Below are positions 45,994 through 55,217 of a stretch of 64,000 bases of DNA, one piece after another; position 1 is the stretch's first letter; the number at the start of each line of letters is the position of its first letter. The DNA comes from Rubellimicrobium aerolatum (GTDB lineage: Bacteria; Pseudomonadota; Alphaproteobacteria; Rhodobacterales; Rhodobacteraceae): contig NZ_JAGGJP010000005.1 in NCBI RefSeq assembly GCF_017872975.1, forward strand, positions 124,001 through 188,000, in the 5' to 3' direction. Both the position numbers and the translations under genes were made by a program. The notes below the pieces were generated by a model, which ran no database searches, was not told where the DNA came from, and saw only the letters and a program-made list of their open reading frames with translations.

Positions 45994-47793
45994 TTACCCA
46001 TCCATCTTCAGCGCCGAGATGAACGCCTCCTGGGGAATATCCACCTTGCCGAACTGCCTCATCTTCTTCTTCCCGGCCTTCTGCTTGTCCAGCAGCTTCC
46101 GCTTCCGCGTCGCGTCCCCCCCATAGCACTTGGCGGTCACGTCCTTCCGCAGCGCCGACAGCGTCTCGCGGGCGATGACCTTGCCTCCAATCGCCGCCTG
46201 GATCGGGATCTTGAACATGTGGCGGGGGATCAGGTCCTTGAGCTTCTCGACCATCGCGCGGCCCCGCATCTCGGCCCGGTCGCGGTGGACCATCATCGAC
46301 AGGGCGTCCACCGGTTCGTCGTTGACGAGGACCTGCATCTTCACCAGCGCGTCCTCGCGGTAGCCGGTGATCGTGTAGTCGAAGCTGGCGTAGCCCTTGG
46401 TGACGGACTTGAGCCGGTCGTAGAAGTCGAACACCACCTCGTTGAGGGGGAGGTCGTAGACGACCATGGCGCGGCTGCCCGCATAGGACAGGTCGGCTTG
46501 GATGCCCCGGCGGTCCTGGCAGAGCTTGAGCACGTCGCCCAGGTACTCGTCGGGGACGAGGATCGTGGCCTTGATGCGCGGCTCCTCCAGGTGATCCACC
46601 AGCGTCAGGTCGGGCATGTCGGCGGGGTTGTGCAGGTCCTTCACCGTGCCGTCGCGCATGTAGAGGTGGTAGACCACGGAAGGCGCGGTGGTGATGAGGT
46701 CGATGTCGTATTCGCGCTCCAGCCGGTCGCGGATGACTTCGAGGTGGAGGAGGCCGAGGAAGCCGCAGCGGAAGCCGAAGCCGAGGGCGGCGGATGTCTC
46801 CATCTCGTAGGAGAAGCTCGCGTCGTTGAGGGCAAGCTTCTCGATAGCGTCGCGGAGGTCCTCGAAGTCGGCGGCGTCGACGGGGAAGAGGCCGCAGAAG
46901 ACCACGGGCTGCGCGGGCTTGAAGCCGGGAAGGGCCTCGGTCGCGCCCTTGCGCTCGGTGGTGATGGTGTCGCCGACACGGGTGTCGCGGACCTGCTTGA
47001 TCTGCGCGGTAAGGACGCCGATCTCGCCGGGGCCCAACTCCGGGATGGCGACCATCTGCGGGCGCAGGACGGCGAGGGTGTCCACGGAGTAGACGGCGTT
47101 GGTCTGCATCATGCGGATGCGGTCGCCCTTGCGCAGGACGCCGTCCATGACGCGGACCATGACGACGACGCCGAGGTAGGGATCGTACCACGAGTCCACC
47201 AGCATCGCCTTGAGGGGGGCCGTGCGGTCGCCCTTGGGCGCGGGGAGGCGGTGGACGATGGCCTCGAGCACGTCGGGGATGCCGAGGCCGGACTTGGCGG
47301 AGATGAGCACGGCGTCGGAGGCGTCAAGGCCGATCACGTCCTCGATCTGGGCCTTCACGCGGTCGGGCTCGGCCGCCGGAAGGTCGATCTTGTTGAGGAC
47401 AGGGACGATCTCGTGCCCGGCGTCGAGCGCGTGGTAGACGTTGGCGAGGGTCTGCGCCTCGACGCCCTGGCTCGCGTCCACGATGAGGAGCGAGCCTTCG
47501 ACCGCGCGCATGGAGCGGCTGACCTCGTAGGCGAAGTCCACGTGGCCGGGGGTGTCGATGAGGTTCAGGACGTAGTCCTGCCCGTCGTTCGCCTTGTAGT
47601 CGATGCGGACCGAGTTCGCCTTGATGGTGATCCCGCGCTCGCGCTCGATGTCCATGGAGTCGAGGAGCTGCTCCTTCATGTCGCGGTCGGCGACCGTCCC
47701 GGTGGACTGGATCAGCCGGTCGGCGAGGGTGGATTTGCCGTGGTCGATATGAGCCACGATCGAGAAGTTGCGGATGCGGGAAAGCTCGGTCAT
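45994..47793 (-). CDS. lepA: Elongation factor 4 (LepA)
   Basis: A 599-aa translational GTPase that back-translocates or reactivates stalled ribosomes. G-domain motifs are HIDHGKSTL (G1), RGITIKA (switch I region), DTPGHVDF (G3) and NKIDLP (G4). The LepA-specific C-terminal domain ends [20 protein letters not shown]. The ATG at 47793 gives the usual [17 protein letters not shown] start. Downstream gene on the same strand is the HEPN-motif protein. Confidence 0.97.
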   Translation of the reverse strand: MTELSRIRNFSIVAHIDHGKSTLADRLIQSTGTVADRDMKEQLLDSMDIERERGITIKANSVRIDYKANDGQDYVLNLIDTPGHVDFAYEVSRSMRAVEGSLLIVDASQGVEAQTLANVYHALDAGHEIVPVLNKIDLPAAEPDRVKAQIEDVIGLDASDAVLISAKSGLGIPDVLEAIVHRLPAPKGDRTAPLKAMLVDSWYDPYLGVVVMVRVMDGVLRKGDRIRMMQTNAVYSVDTLAVLRPQMVAIPELGPGEIGVLTAQIKQVRDTRVGDTITTERKGATEALPGFKPAQPVVFCGLFPVDAADFEDLRDAIEKLALNDASFSYEMETSAALGFGFRCGFLGLLHLEVIRDRLEREYDIDLITTAPSVVYHLYMRDGTVKDLHNPADMPDLTLVDHLEEPRIKATILVPDEYLGDVLKLCQDRRGIQADLSYAGSRAMVVYDLPLNEVVFDFYDRLKSVTKGYASFDYTITGYREDALVKMQVLVNDEPVDALSMMVHRDRAEMRGRAMVEKLKDLIPRHMFKIPIQAAIGGKVIARETLSALRKDVTAKCYGGDATRKRKLLDKQKAGKKKMRQFGKVDIPQEAFISALKMDG

Positions 47794-47855
47794 GCGGGAC
47801 GCTATGGGGGCGATTCCCCGGTGCGTCAAGGAAGGGGCGCGGGGCGCACGGGAGC

Positions 47856-47883
47856 TTGAGGGGCACGGCCTCGGGTGTATGTT
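47856..47883 (+). promoter_or_regulatory. Putative promoter of the antitoxin-like gene
   Basis: TTGAGG (47856-47861), 16-base spacer, TATGTT (47878-47883), 25 bases before the ATG of the Phd-like gene. A reasonable sigma70-type promoter divergent from lepA. Confidence 0.45.
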
Positions 47884-47908
47884 GTCGCAGCCACCACGGG
47901 AGGCCGTC

Positions 47909-48161
47909 ATGGCCGAGATCCGAGTCAGCCTGAGCGTCGAGATGGATGACCTGCGCGACCCCGAGAGGGTGCTCGACGCCACCATGGGGGGAGCCGGTGG
48001 CGATCCTGAAGGGCGGGACGGTGGTGGTCTATCTGGTCCCGGCGAAACGGCCCCTGGAGGACCTGGGGCACCGCTACGCGACCATGGAGGAGTTGCAGGC
48101 GCACGTGCGCGAGAGCCGGGAGCAGGTGCAGCCGGTCCTCGACTGGCTGCGCGACAAGTGA
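47909..48161 (+). pseudogene. Phd/YefM-type antitoxin-like gene with a frameshift
   Basis: The ATG at 47909 has a good ribosome binding site (GGGAGG, 47898-47903). The first frame reads [20 protein letters not shown] and then LDATMG. At a run of six G (47986-47991) the similarity moves to another frame: [20 protein letters not shown], then [20 protein letters not shown], ending at 48161. Removing one G restores an 83-aa protein with the GEPVAIL...YLVPA core of Phd/StbD-like antitoxins. No toxin gene follows. It may be a true mutation, a sequencing error in the G-run, or slippage. Confidence 0.6.
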
Positions 48162-48246
48162 GCGTCGGGCCTTCGGGAGGGGGGCCGGTGACGGCGTGGC
48201 GTGGGGAGGCGGTCCGACGGTGACACGCCCAGCGGAACGGTCGCCA

Positions 48247-48269
48247 GTGGGGTGGAACCCCACCCTACG
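48247..48269. repeat. REP-like hairpin
   Basis: GTGGGGT-GGA-ACCCCAC followed by CCTACG, the same short sequence seen at 44587-44605 and 55344-55366, lying between the antitoxin remnant and a lipoprotein gene. Confidence 0.75.
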
Positions 48270-48369
48270 AGGTGGGGGATGCTGGACGCCGTGTCGCCCT
48301 GAATTGCGCTCCGCTCCGGGGGCCGTCAATATGTCGGACGGGCAAGAAGAAACGAGGCGGGGCGTGCGG

Positions 48370-48687
48370 ATGATCGGGCGGCGATTCGGGCTGGGCGTGG
48401 CGCTGGGCGCGCTGGTGGTGCTGGGAAGCTGCGGCGGCCGGGTGTCGGGCGACATCGGCCGCGCCTGCATGGCCGGCGGGCGCGACGCGGCGAGCGCGCG
48501 GCTCTGCTCCTGCGTGCAGGGGGTGGCGAACCAGTCGCTTTCGGGGTCGGACCAGAAGAGGGCGGCGCAGTTCTTCACCGAACCCGACGCCGCGCAGCAG
48601 GTCCGCACCTCGGACCGCCCTGGGGACGAGGCCTTCTGGGAGCGCTACCGCGCCTTCGCCGACCGCGCCGCCGCCATCTGCGGCTGA
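48370..48687 (+). CDS. Small conserved lipoprotein
   Basis: A 105-aa protein with a lipoprotein signal (LGVALGALVVLGSCG, lipobox LGSC) and two further cysteines in LCSCVQGVANQSLSGSDQ. It matches a short Rhodobacteraceae family sometimes labelled 'arginine transporter', for which I see no transporter feature. The ATG at 48370 is preferred because it gives the compact signal peptide; an in-frame ATG at 48331 would add 13 residues. Confidence 0.72.
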   Translation: MIGRRFGLGVALGALVVLGSCGGRVSGDIGRACMAGGRDAASARLCSCVQGVANQSLSGSDQKRAAQFFTEPDAAQQVRTSDRPGDEAFWERYRAFADRAAAICG

Positions 48688-48688
48688 G

Positions 48689-48715
48689 CGGGGCGCCCCC
48701 GGAGGGACGCCCCGC
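48689..48715. terminator. Bidirectional terminator hairpin
   Basis: GCGGGGCG (48689-48696) pairs with CGCCCCGC (48708-48715). It fills the 34-bp gap between the convergent lipoprotein and DUF4394 genes and could end both transcripts. Confidence 0.7.
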
Positions 48716-48721
48716 CGGTCG

Positions 48722-49663
48722 TCAGGCGCGGACGCGGCGGGCGCGCAGGGCGCCGAGCCCGAGGAGCGCCCCGCCGAGCAGGAGCCCCGCCGCCGGCAGC
48801 GGCACCGGCGCGGGGGCGCTGGCGACCGCGAGGCCGGTGAGCGAGCCGTAGGTCGTGCCCAGGGACCCGAGGAAGTTCAGGTCGGCCCGCCCGCCCGCGC
48901 CGGGCAGCAGGAAGCTGTAGAGCGATTGCGCTCCGCCGAGGCTCAGGAGCGCGTAGGCGGTGTTGTCGCCCTCAGCCAGCGACAGGATATCGAGGCCGCC
49001 CACCGCCGAGAAGTCCAGCGCCGTGCCGTCGAGGAAGAGCCGGCTGACGGTGGTCAGCGTGCCCGCGTTGTTGCCGAGGAGCGCCAGAGAATCCGTTCCG
49101 CTGTCCAGCACATACTGGACGTTGGCCGAGGCGTTGGGGACGGCGTTGGTGTAGGCGTTGGCGAAGACGGAGGGGTTCGCGCCCTCGTTGGGGTCGCCCG
49201 CGACATAGAACAGGTCGGTGGCCTGGGTCAGCGTGGCCGGCACCGCCTTGGGGTCGAAGACGAAGTTGTCGTCGTTGGTCGTCACCAGCCGCGCCGCGTC
49301 GATGACGTTGTTGAAGTCGAAGCCCGCGCCCGCGCCCTCGTTGATCCCCGGCCCGATCGCCTGCTCGGTGGCGACGCCGGTCGCCGGGTCCACGAGGTAG
49401 TAGCCGTTCGTCGCGCTGCTGTAGCCGTAAAGGCCGCCGGTGCTGGGCCGGGCGGTCAGCTCGCTCAGCGCAAGGTCGAGGCCGTCCGCCGTGGACAGGG
49501 CGATGCCGGACAGGCTCGTCGGGTCGGCGAGGTCGCCGATGGTGACCAGCGTGGCCCCGTTGTCGCCCAGCGCGTAGCCGAGGCCGGTGGTGGCGGCGCC
49601 GGCGGCTCCGGCCAGCCCGAGGCTGGCCAGGGTGACGCTGGCGGCGATCAGTCGTGACGGCAT
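48722..49663 (-). CDS. DUF4394 protein with VPLPA-CTERM tail
   Basis: A 313-aa exported protein with a signal peptide (LIAASVTLASLGLAGAAGAA). The body has the repeated GLYGYSSATNGYYLVDPATG and DNFVFDPKAV style strands of the DUF4394 propeller-like domain. The tail is VPLPAAG, a hydrophobic helix (LLLGGALLGLGAL) and ARRVRA, a textbook VPLPA-CTERM exosortase signal. Second such protein in the window (see 3096-3710). Confidence 0.85.
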   Translation of the reverse strand: MPSRLIAASVTLASLGLAGAAGAATTGLGYALGDNGATLVTIGDLADPTSLSGIALSTADGLDLALSELTARPSTGGLYGYSSATNGYYLVDPATGVATEQAIGPGINEGAGAGFDFNNVIDAARLVTTNDDNFVFDPKAVPATLTQATDLFYVAGDPNEGANPSVFANAYTNAVPNASANVQYVLDSGTDSLALLGNNAGTLTTVSRLFLDGTALDFSAVGGLDILSLAEGDNTAYALLSLGGAQSLYSFLLPGAGGRADLNFLGSLGTTYGSLTGLAVASAPAPVPLPAAGLLLGGALLGLGALRARRVRA

Positions 49664-49773
49664 GGTGAACTCCCTGTTGCGGGCGAGAACGGCTCGCTCC
49701 GCTGGGAGTTACGTATTAGGAAACAAAGAGTTTCCCGAATAGCGACACGTCCGCGTGAGGACCGTCCAGGTTG

Positions 49774-50277
49774 TCAGTTGCCGTGGGACTCCATCGGCTC
49801 GGCGTGGCCGTGGCCGTGGCCGCCCTGAGCGGGGGCGTCGCCGGTTAGGCGGTCGAGGTCCACGGGAACGCGGAAGGTCATGTCGCCCGTGCGCTCGAAG
49901 GTGAGCGTGACCTCGATCACGTCGCCGTCGGCGAAGGGCCGGGTCAGGCCCATCAGCATCAGGTGGACGCCGCCGCGTCGCAGCTCCAGCTCGCCGTCGG
50001 CGGGGATGGGCAGGCCGCCCTCGACGGGGGTCATCCGCATGACGCCGTCCTCCTCGCGGCTCTCGTGGAGCTCCACCCGCTCGGCGGCGGGGGAGGAGGC
50101 GCCGAGCAGGCGGTCGCCCGCGTCGCCGTGGTTGTGGATCATCATGTAGGCCGAGCCGGTGGTCGCCTGCGGCGTGGTGGCCAAGGCATAGGGGTCGTGG
50201 ATGCCGATGTCGCCGGCCAGGGCCGGCGCGGCTGGCAGGAGAAGCGCGAGGAGCGCGGCGTGGAGGTGGTGGCGCAT
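49774..50277 (-). CDS. Periplasmic copper chaperone PCu(A)C
   Basis: A 167-aa protein with a signal peptide (LHAALLALLLPAAPALAG). The copper site pattern is visible: VELHESREEDGVMRM supplies the His and Met ligands, and GGVHLMLMGL the downstream H-x-M pair. A His-rich tail (GGHGHGHAEPMESHGN) may bind additional metal. Delivers Cu(I) to the CuA centre of cytochrome oxidase in related systems. No cox or senC gene is adjacent. Confidence 0.9.
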   Translation of the reverse strand: MRHHLHAALLALLLPAAPALAGDIGIHDPYALATTPQATTGSAYMMIHNHGDAGDRLLGASSPAAERVELHESREEDGVMRMTPVEGGLPIPADGELELRRGGVHLMLMGLTRPFADGDVIEVTLTFERTGDMTFRVPVDLDRLTGDAPAQGGHGHGHAEPMESHGN

Positions 50278-50426
50278 GGGCGGGTCCCTTGTCGGTCGTG
50301 ACGCGGCCCCGGCCCTAGCACGGTGCCGGGCCGGGTGCCATGCGGCAGGCTGGCCCCGTCCCGCCCTCTCGAATTGGCCCAACCACGCATGGCCCGCCGC
50401 CGGCCCTCGGCGCGGTGCCTCCGGCG

Positions 50427-51113
50427 TCACGCGGGCGGCGGGGCGGGCCAGCGCGGCGCGGCGCGCAGCGCGTCGAGCGCCGGGCCCACCGCCGCGGGCG
50501 GCAGGATGACCAGCAGCCCCGGCGCGGAGGGCCGCAGGCGCAGCGGGCCGCCCCGCGCCGCGTTGGAGGTGCCGATCCGCCGGAGCGGCCCGAGGAGGAG
50601 GTGGTCGGTGGGCCAGAGCAGCCCCTCGGAGGCGACGCGCAGGTCCGTCAGCGGGAAGAGCGAGACGAGCGTGCCGGCGGGCAGGTCGAGCCGCAGCTCG
50701 GGCGGGGCGTGGAAGGCCAGCGTCTCGGGGCCGAGGAGGAGGCAGGGGCGGTCGACGCGAAGGCAAAGGCTGTGGAGCGCCGCCAGTTCGTGGTCGATCC
50801 GCCCGCCCGCGAAGCCGAGCGCGAGGAGGGCAGGCGCGTCGATGCGGGTCAGCGCCTTGTCGAAATCGGTGGTTTCCTGCTCGTCGATGCGGTGGAGGAC
50901 GGCGGCGAAGGCGCCGGCCGCCTCGGGCGAGAGGCTGTCCATGTCGCCGATCACCGCCGCCGGGGTCAGGCCCAGCGCCAGGGCGGTGTCGGCCCCGCCA
51001 TCGGCGGCGACGAGGGTGGGGGCGAGGCGGAGGGCCTCGACCAGTTGGGCGGAGGAGGCGGGGGCCCCACCCAGCAGGGTCACCGGAGCCGGGGAACGGA
51101 CGATGGCCCTCAT
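50427..51113 (-). CDS. thiN: Thiamine diphosphokinase
   Basis: A 228-aa enzyme that converts thiamine to thiamine diphosphate. The conserved N-terminal catalytic region has VAADGGADTALALG, AVIGDMDSLSP and the ETTDFDKAL motif (D-x-D and TDF-K), followed by GGRIDHELAALHSL; the C-terminal part is the thiamine-binding beta domain. The ATG at 51113 is the first in a natural context; the frame stays open upstream. Confidence 0.9.
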   Translation of the reverse strand: MRAIVRSPAPVTLLGGAPASSAQLVEALRLAPTLVAADGGADTALALGLTPAAVIGDMDSLSPEAAGAFAAVLHRIDEQETTDFDKALTRIDAPALLALGFAGGRIDHELAALHSLCLRVDRPCLLLGPETLAFHAPPELRLDLPAGTLVSLFPLTDLRVASEGLLWPTDHLLLGPLRRIGTSNAARGGPLRLRPSAPGLLVILPPAAVGPALDALRAAPRWPAPPPA

Positions 51114-51227
51114 TGCCGGGGATTGTGCGGCGGGCGGCGGCGCTGCCCGAAAAGGGCCATGAAAGGGCCTTGCGCTTTCCCTGAAGCGGCAAGGTTCCGG
51201 GAAGGAATGGGTGCTAGGACCGGAGTC

Positions 51228-51830
51228 ATGAGCGGCGATGGGACAGCGAGCGGCGGAATGGGCACGTCCAACGGGGATCTCCGGATCGAGATTGGGGACC
51301 TGACCTGCACCTTGGAGGGATTCGACGACCCGGTCGAGGCGATGGCCGCGATTTCCAGCTATCTGCGCGCGCTGGAGGAGCGGGAGGCCGGCGGCGCCCC
51401 CGTCGAGGTCGGCGCGTTGCGGCGCATCCTGGAGCTGGCGCGGAGCGTGCGCGTGGCCGAGGCCGCGCCGCCCGGATCGGCCGCCGCCCCGGCGGGCAAC
51501 CCGGCCGCGCGGCCCCCGGGCGACCGGACCACCCTCTCCGGCGCTCGGACGGACCAGCCGCGCGACGAGGGGTCGGGGACTGGCCCCGACGAGGCCGTGC
51601 TGGCGCGCATCCTGTCGGAGGCGGACCGCCACCTCGCCGCCCCCGAGGCGCGGCGCCGCCGCGAGGCGCTGGCCCGGCTCAAGGCGGCCTTCGCCAGCCT
51701 GGGGCGGCGCGCGGCCCCGGACCCGGCTCGGGCCGTCGCCCCCCCGCCCGAGGGCGGCTGGGCCGAGCCCTTCCGCGACGACCTGCGCGAGGCGGTGGGC
51801 CGCGCGCCCGGCCCGCCCGAGCGGCGCTGA
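51228..51830 (+). CDS. Hypothetical protein sharing the N-terminus of a larger Rhodobacterales family
   Basis: A 200-aa protein. Residues about 17-55 (IEIGDLTCTLEGFDDPVEAM and then AAISSYLRALEE) recall the N-terminus of much larger Rhodobacterales proteins of unknown role (LEGFDDPFDTMKAIAEYFRDL type). Here the rest is short, Ala/Pro/Arg-rich and probably disordered, with one helix (RRRREALARLKAAFASLG). It could be a truncated paralogue. Divergent from thiN. Confidence 0.6.
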   Translation: MSGDGTASGGMGTSNGDLRIEIGDLTCTLEGFDDPVEAMAAISSYLRALEEREAGGAPVEVGALRRILELARSVRVAEAAPPGSAAAPAGNPAARPPGDRTTLSGARTDQPRDEGSGTGPDEAVLARILSEADRHLAAPEARRRREALARLKAAFASLGRRAAPDPARAVAPPPEGGWAEPFRDDLREAVGRAPGPPERR

Positions 51831-51999
51831 GGGTCAAGTGGATCGAGGTAGGTGGACGTGATCCGGCCCGCTGCCGTCACACCGACCCGCGTCTCCCTGC
51901 AGGGCCAGCGCTCCAAAGCGACCCTGCCGAGTTCGGCCCTCGCCCGATTTCGGACATAGAGCGGACAAGGGACCGCAGTCCTTTTACGGGCCAGGAGCC

Positions 52000-52036
52000 G
52001 ACGAGCGGCGCTGGATCAGCCTCGCAGCCGCTCGTC
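52000..52036. repeat. 10-bp inverted repeat in the gap before the glycosyltransferase-like gene
   Basis: GACGAGCGGC (52000-52009) and GCCGCTCGTC (52027-52036) are perfect reverse complements. It lies 170 bases after the 51228-51830 gene and 70 bases before the convergent gene end. It may be a terminator, but no T-run is present on either strand. The rest of the 276-bp gap shows nothing recognisable. Confidence 0.5.
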
Positions 52037-52106
52037 TAAAAAGGAGGCCGAATCGCTATGCCGCCGGCCGGACTGGATCCATGGCTTGGATCGGGATCCC
52101 GCCGGA

Positions 52107-53426
52107 TCAGACAACCTTTGTCGTCTTCCAGTTGCTCTCTGTGGCTTTGTACCCCAGCGGGAACGGCGGCCGGACACTGAGACAAGCGCTCTCGGACGCG
52201 AAGTAGATGTCGTCACCGGCCCGCGACAGGCGGCTGAGACCAGCGACGTCGTGCATCGGCCTAGAGATGGGATGGGCTTCACCGCCCAGCAACTCCTCGA
52301 GGACGTTGTTGAACCGGGTCGGGCCGAAGGTTCTCTCGATGGTGATGTTGTCCTTCGGCATGGCAGAGAAATCCAAAGCGGCGGTTTGCGAGTGCAGCAG
52401 TCTGATGAACGGGTTGTGCGGGAATGACACGAAGAAGCCGTTCAACACCCAAGGGCGATACGATCGCAAGTAGAGCAGGGTCGATCCGCTTCTGACAACA
52501 TGGGAGATGGTCCGAGCGAACTGCCGCAGCGGCCAACAATCGATGTCGACGTAGATGACCGGGAGCCTTGACGCATAGGCAATTCGGAAGATGTCGGACT
52601 CCATCGCATAATGGAAGGCACCATCGAAGCAGGCGAGATATTCCTGCGCGTGCGTTTCGATCCACTCGCGAGCAGACGCCTTGTCGAATAGCTTCTGGCG
52701 ACCGAGATTTTGGCTTTGGACCAGATAAGCCAGACGGTTGAACACCATCTGGACATCCTCGGGAGGCATGCCTTGGCTCCAATACTGGATGATGTCGATA
52801 TCCAGGCCAATGCACTCATCGTCGATGACGTGCTCTTCCTGACGTTCGAAGAGGCACTGCATCCAAGCTTCGTGCAGCGAAGGGCATCGCTTTTTGAGCA
52901 GATCACCTTGCTGATGATACCAGATGAATTTCTTGAAGTACTCCCGGTCCGGCTTGGTGGCCTCTGCATGTGCAAACGCTTCCGCTTCGTCCAGCGAGCC
53001 GCGCGCAACAAGGCTCATCCACCTGAATTGAGCATTCTTCGCGTCGTCTTGGCCCATGCCGGCGAATTTATTGCAGCAGGCGATGACGCTATCGGGCTCT
53101 CCCAGAAGATGCGCAAGATTACGACTTTGGGCTAGAAGCTTTGGATTTCGATCACCCGCCTTATTCAGAACATCTAGGCCTCGGACGACGTGATCGTTCG
53201 CGATCAGAGTCAGCGCGACCAGCCGGATTTCGGAGGGCTCGACAAGCATGTCGAGGTCGCTGACCTTGATGTACTCAAGAGCCCCTGCGAAATCCGATTG
53301 ATTGAAAGCTTCTTTGACGCGCGAATCAAGTATCTTTCTCATATCTTCATGCCTACTGCCCGTGATGTCCAGTTTTCCGGTCGAGGATGGAAGGTCAAGC
53401 ATTTGCCGCGCCGCGACCGACGGCAC
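52107..53426 (-). CDS. Glycosyltransferase-like protein with DXD motif, low GC
   Basis: Up to 439 aa. The N-terminal half is helical and TPR-like. The C-terminal half has DIDIIQYWSQGMPPEDVQMV, then YAMESDIFRIAYASRLPVIY and VDIDCWPL, the pattern of sugar-binding DXD (GT32/capsule-type) transferases; DID is the probable metal-nucleotide-sugar motif. Composition is visibly lower in GC than neighbours, indicating transfer. The start is uncertain: GTG 53426, ATG 53402 and ATG 53342 are in frame, none with a strong ribosome binding site; the last gives MRKILDSRVKEAF. It stands alone, with no other polysaccharide genes nearby. Confidence 0.65.
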   Translation of the reverse strand: MPSVAARQMLDLPSSTGKLDITGSRHEDMRKILDSRVKEAFNQSDFAGALEYIKVSDLDMLVEPSEIRLVALTLIANDHVVRGLDVLNKAGDRNPKLLAQSRNLAHLLGEPDSVIACCNKFAGMGQDDAKNAQFRWMSLVARGSLDEAEAFAHAEATKPDREYFKKFIWYHQQGDLLKKRCPSLHEAWMQCLFERQEEHVIDDECIGLDIDIIQYWSQGMPPEDVQMVFNRLAYLVQSQNLGRQKLFDKASAREWIETHAQEYLACFDGAFHYAMESDIFRIAYASRLPVIYVDIDCWPLRQFARTISHVVRSGSTLLYLRSYRPWVLNGFFVSFPHNPFIRLLHSQTAALDFSAMPKDNITIERTFGPTRFNNVLEELLGGEAHPISRPMHDVAGLSRLSRAGDDIYFASESACLSVRPPFPLGYKATESNWKTTKVV

Positions 53427-53641
53427 TGCGGCATAAGTGCGCTTGAGTGCACGAGTGGGTCAATGGCATCCTCGGGGTCGCGGAGGCGGCCATGGCGGAA
53501 CTGACCTGCAGGCGGCACGCCCCGTCCGCAGAGTGCATCGCTTGAGTGCCGCTCCTCATCGAGGCCTGTGCGCGAAGGTTCGACGGGCCGAAAGCGAGCA
53601 TATCGGCGCGGTCCTTCCGCTCCAGCGATCCGGATAACGGG

Positions 53642-53923
53642 TCAGGGCTCGTGCCGTTCGTCAGGCGGCGTGGTCGGCGCGGGGATCTTTGAGTGGGGCG
53701 GCGTCGCCGGGCGGGCGGGGTCCTCGCGGCCGACGCCTCGGAACACCGCCTTGAAGGGCAGCGCCCAGGCGATGCCGAGGGCGACGTAGATGAGCAGCTC
53801 CAGCCAGAAGGGTGGGCGGTCGAAGAGGTTGATGACCGTGACCGCCACGACGACGTAGGCCGGCAGCCCCACCAGCAGGATCACCAGGGACCAGATCCGC
53901 CGCGCGCGGTAGCTCAGGGCCAT
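53642..53923 (-). CDS. DUF2842 membrane protein
   Basis: A 93-aa protein with two membrane helices (WSLVILLVGLPAYVVVAVTV; FWLELLIYVALGIAWALPFK) in the layout of DUF2842 of Rhodobacterales. Starts 4 bp after the purA stop, so it is in an operon with purA. The function is unknown. Confidence 0.85.
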   Translation of the reverse strand: MALSYRARRIWSLVILLVGLPAYVVVAVTVINLFDRPPFWLELLIYVALGIAWALPFKAVFRGVGREDPARPATPPHSKIPAPTTPPDERHEP

Positions 53924-53927
53924 GGGA

Positions 53928-55217
53928 TCAGTCCGCGAAGGGGTCGGTGACGAGGATGGTGTCGTCGCGCTCGGGGCTCGTGGAGACGAGGGCGACGGGG
54001 CACTGGATCAGCTCCTCGATGCGGCGGACGTACTTGATCGCCTGCGCGGGGAGGTCGGCCCAGGAGCGCGCGCCGGCGGTGGAGGCGTTCCAGCCCTCGA
54101 TGGTTTCATAGATGGGCTTGCAGCGCGCCTGCGCGTCCGATGCGGTGGGGAGGTGGTCGAGACGCTCGCCGTCGAGGTCGTAGGCCACGCAGATCTTCAG
54201 CTCGGGCAGGCCGTCGAGCACGTCCATCTTGGTCAGTGCGATGCCGTTCACGCCCGAGAGCGCGCAGGTCTGGCGCACCAGCACCGCGTCGAACCAGCCG
54301 CAGCGGCGGTTGCGGCCGGTGACGGTGCCCTTCTCGTGGCCGACGGTTCTCAGGTGCTCTCCGATCTCGTCGTGCAGTTCCGCCGCGAAGGGGCCTTCGC
54401 CGACGCGGGTCGTGTAGGCCTTGACGATGCCCAGGACGAAGCCGGTGGCGGAGGGGCCGAGGCCGGTGCCCGTCGCCGCCTGCCCGGCCAGCGTGGTCGA
54501 GGAGGTGACGTAGGGGTAGGTGCCGAAGTCCACGTCGAGGAGCGAGCCCTGCGCGCCCTCGAAGAGGATGCGCTTGCCGGCGCGGCGGGCCTCGTTCAGC
54601 ACCTTCCAGACCGGGGCGGCGTAGGGGCGGATCAGGGGCGCCACCGCGTCGAGCCGGGCGCGCAGGTCCCGGGCGTCCACCTCGGGGAGCCCGAGGCCGC
54701 GGCGGAGCGCGTTGTGGTGGGTGAGCAGCCGCTCGATCCGGGTGGACAGCGTGGCGGGGTCGAAGAGGTCGGCGACGCGGACGGCGCGGCGGCCGACCTT
54801 GTCCTCGTAGGCGGGGCCGATGCCGCGCCCGGTGGTGCCGATCTTGGCGACGGCGGTGGAGCTTTCGCGGGCGCGGTCGAGCTCGCCGTGCAGCGGCAGG
54901 ATGAGGGGAGCGTTCTCGGCGATCAGGAGGTTGTCGGGGGTGATCGTCACCCCCTGCCCTTCCAGCCGCGCGATCTCCTCCAGGAGCGCCCAGGGGTCGA
55001 GGACCACGCCGTTGCCGATGACCGACAGCTTGCCGCGCACGATCCCCGAGGGAAGGAGCGACAGCTTGTAGACCTGGTTGCCGATGACCAGGGTGTGGCC
55101 GGCGTTGTGGCCGCCCTGGAAGCGGGCGATGATATCGGCGCGCTCCGACAGCCAGTCGACGATCTTGCCCTTTCCTTCGTCGCCCCACTGAGCGCCGACG
55201 ACGACGACGTTGGCCAT
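53928..55217 (-). CDS. purA: Adenylosuccinate synthase
   Basis: A 429-aa enzyme that joins IMP and aspartate with GTP hydrolysis, the first committed step to AMP. The N-terminal P-loop [16 protein letters not shown], the catalytic-His segment [27 protein letters not shown] and the C-terminal [14 protein letters not shown] are all conserved. The length is normal. Upstream of the DUF2842 gene in one operon. Confidence 0.98.
   Translation of the reverse strand: MANVVVVGAQWGDEGKGKIVDWLSERADIIARFQGGHNAGHTLVIGNQVYKLSLLPSGIVRGKLSVIGNGVVLDPWALLEEIARLEGQGVTITPDNLLIAENAPLILPLHGELDRARESSTAVAKIGTTGRGIGPAYEDKVGRRAVRVADLFDPATLSTRIERLLTHHNALRRGLGLPEVDARDLRARLDAVAPLIRPYAAPVWKVLNEARRAGKRILFEGAQGSLLDVDFGTYPYVTSSTTLAGQAATGTGLGPSATGFVLGIVKAYTTRVGEGPFAAELHDEIGEHLRTVGHEKGTVTGRNRRCGWFDAVLVRQTCALSGVNGIALTKMDVLDGLPELKICVAYDLDGERLDHLPTASDAQARCKPIYETIEGWNASTAGARSWADLPAQAIKYVRRIEELIQCPVALVSTSPERDDTILVTDPFAD

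Noticed and set aside
53427-53641. Possible small genes between the glycosyltransferase-like gene and DUF2842
   Set aside because: Short frames on both strands (for example one reading VNGILGVAEAAMAEL) have no recognisable family; may be a worn remnant but cannot be supported.
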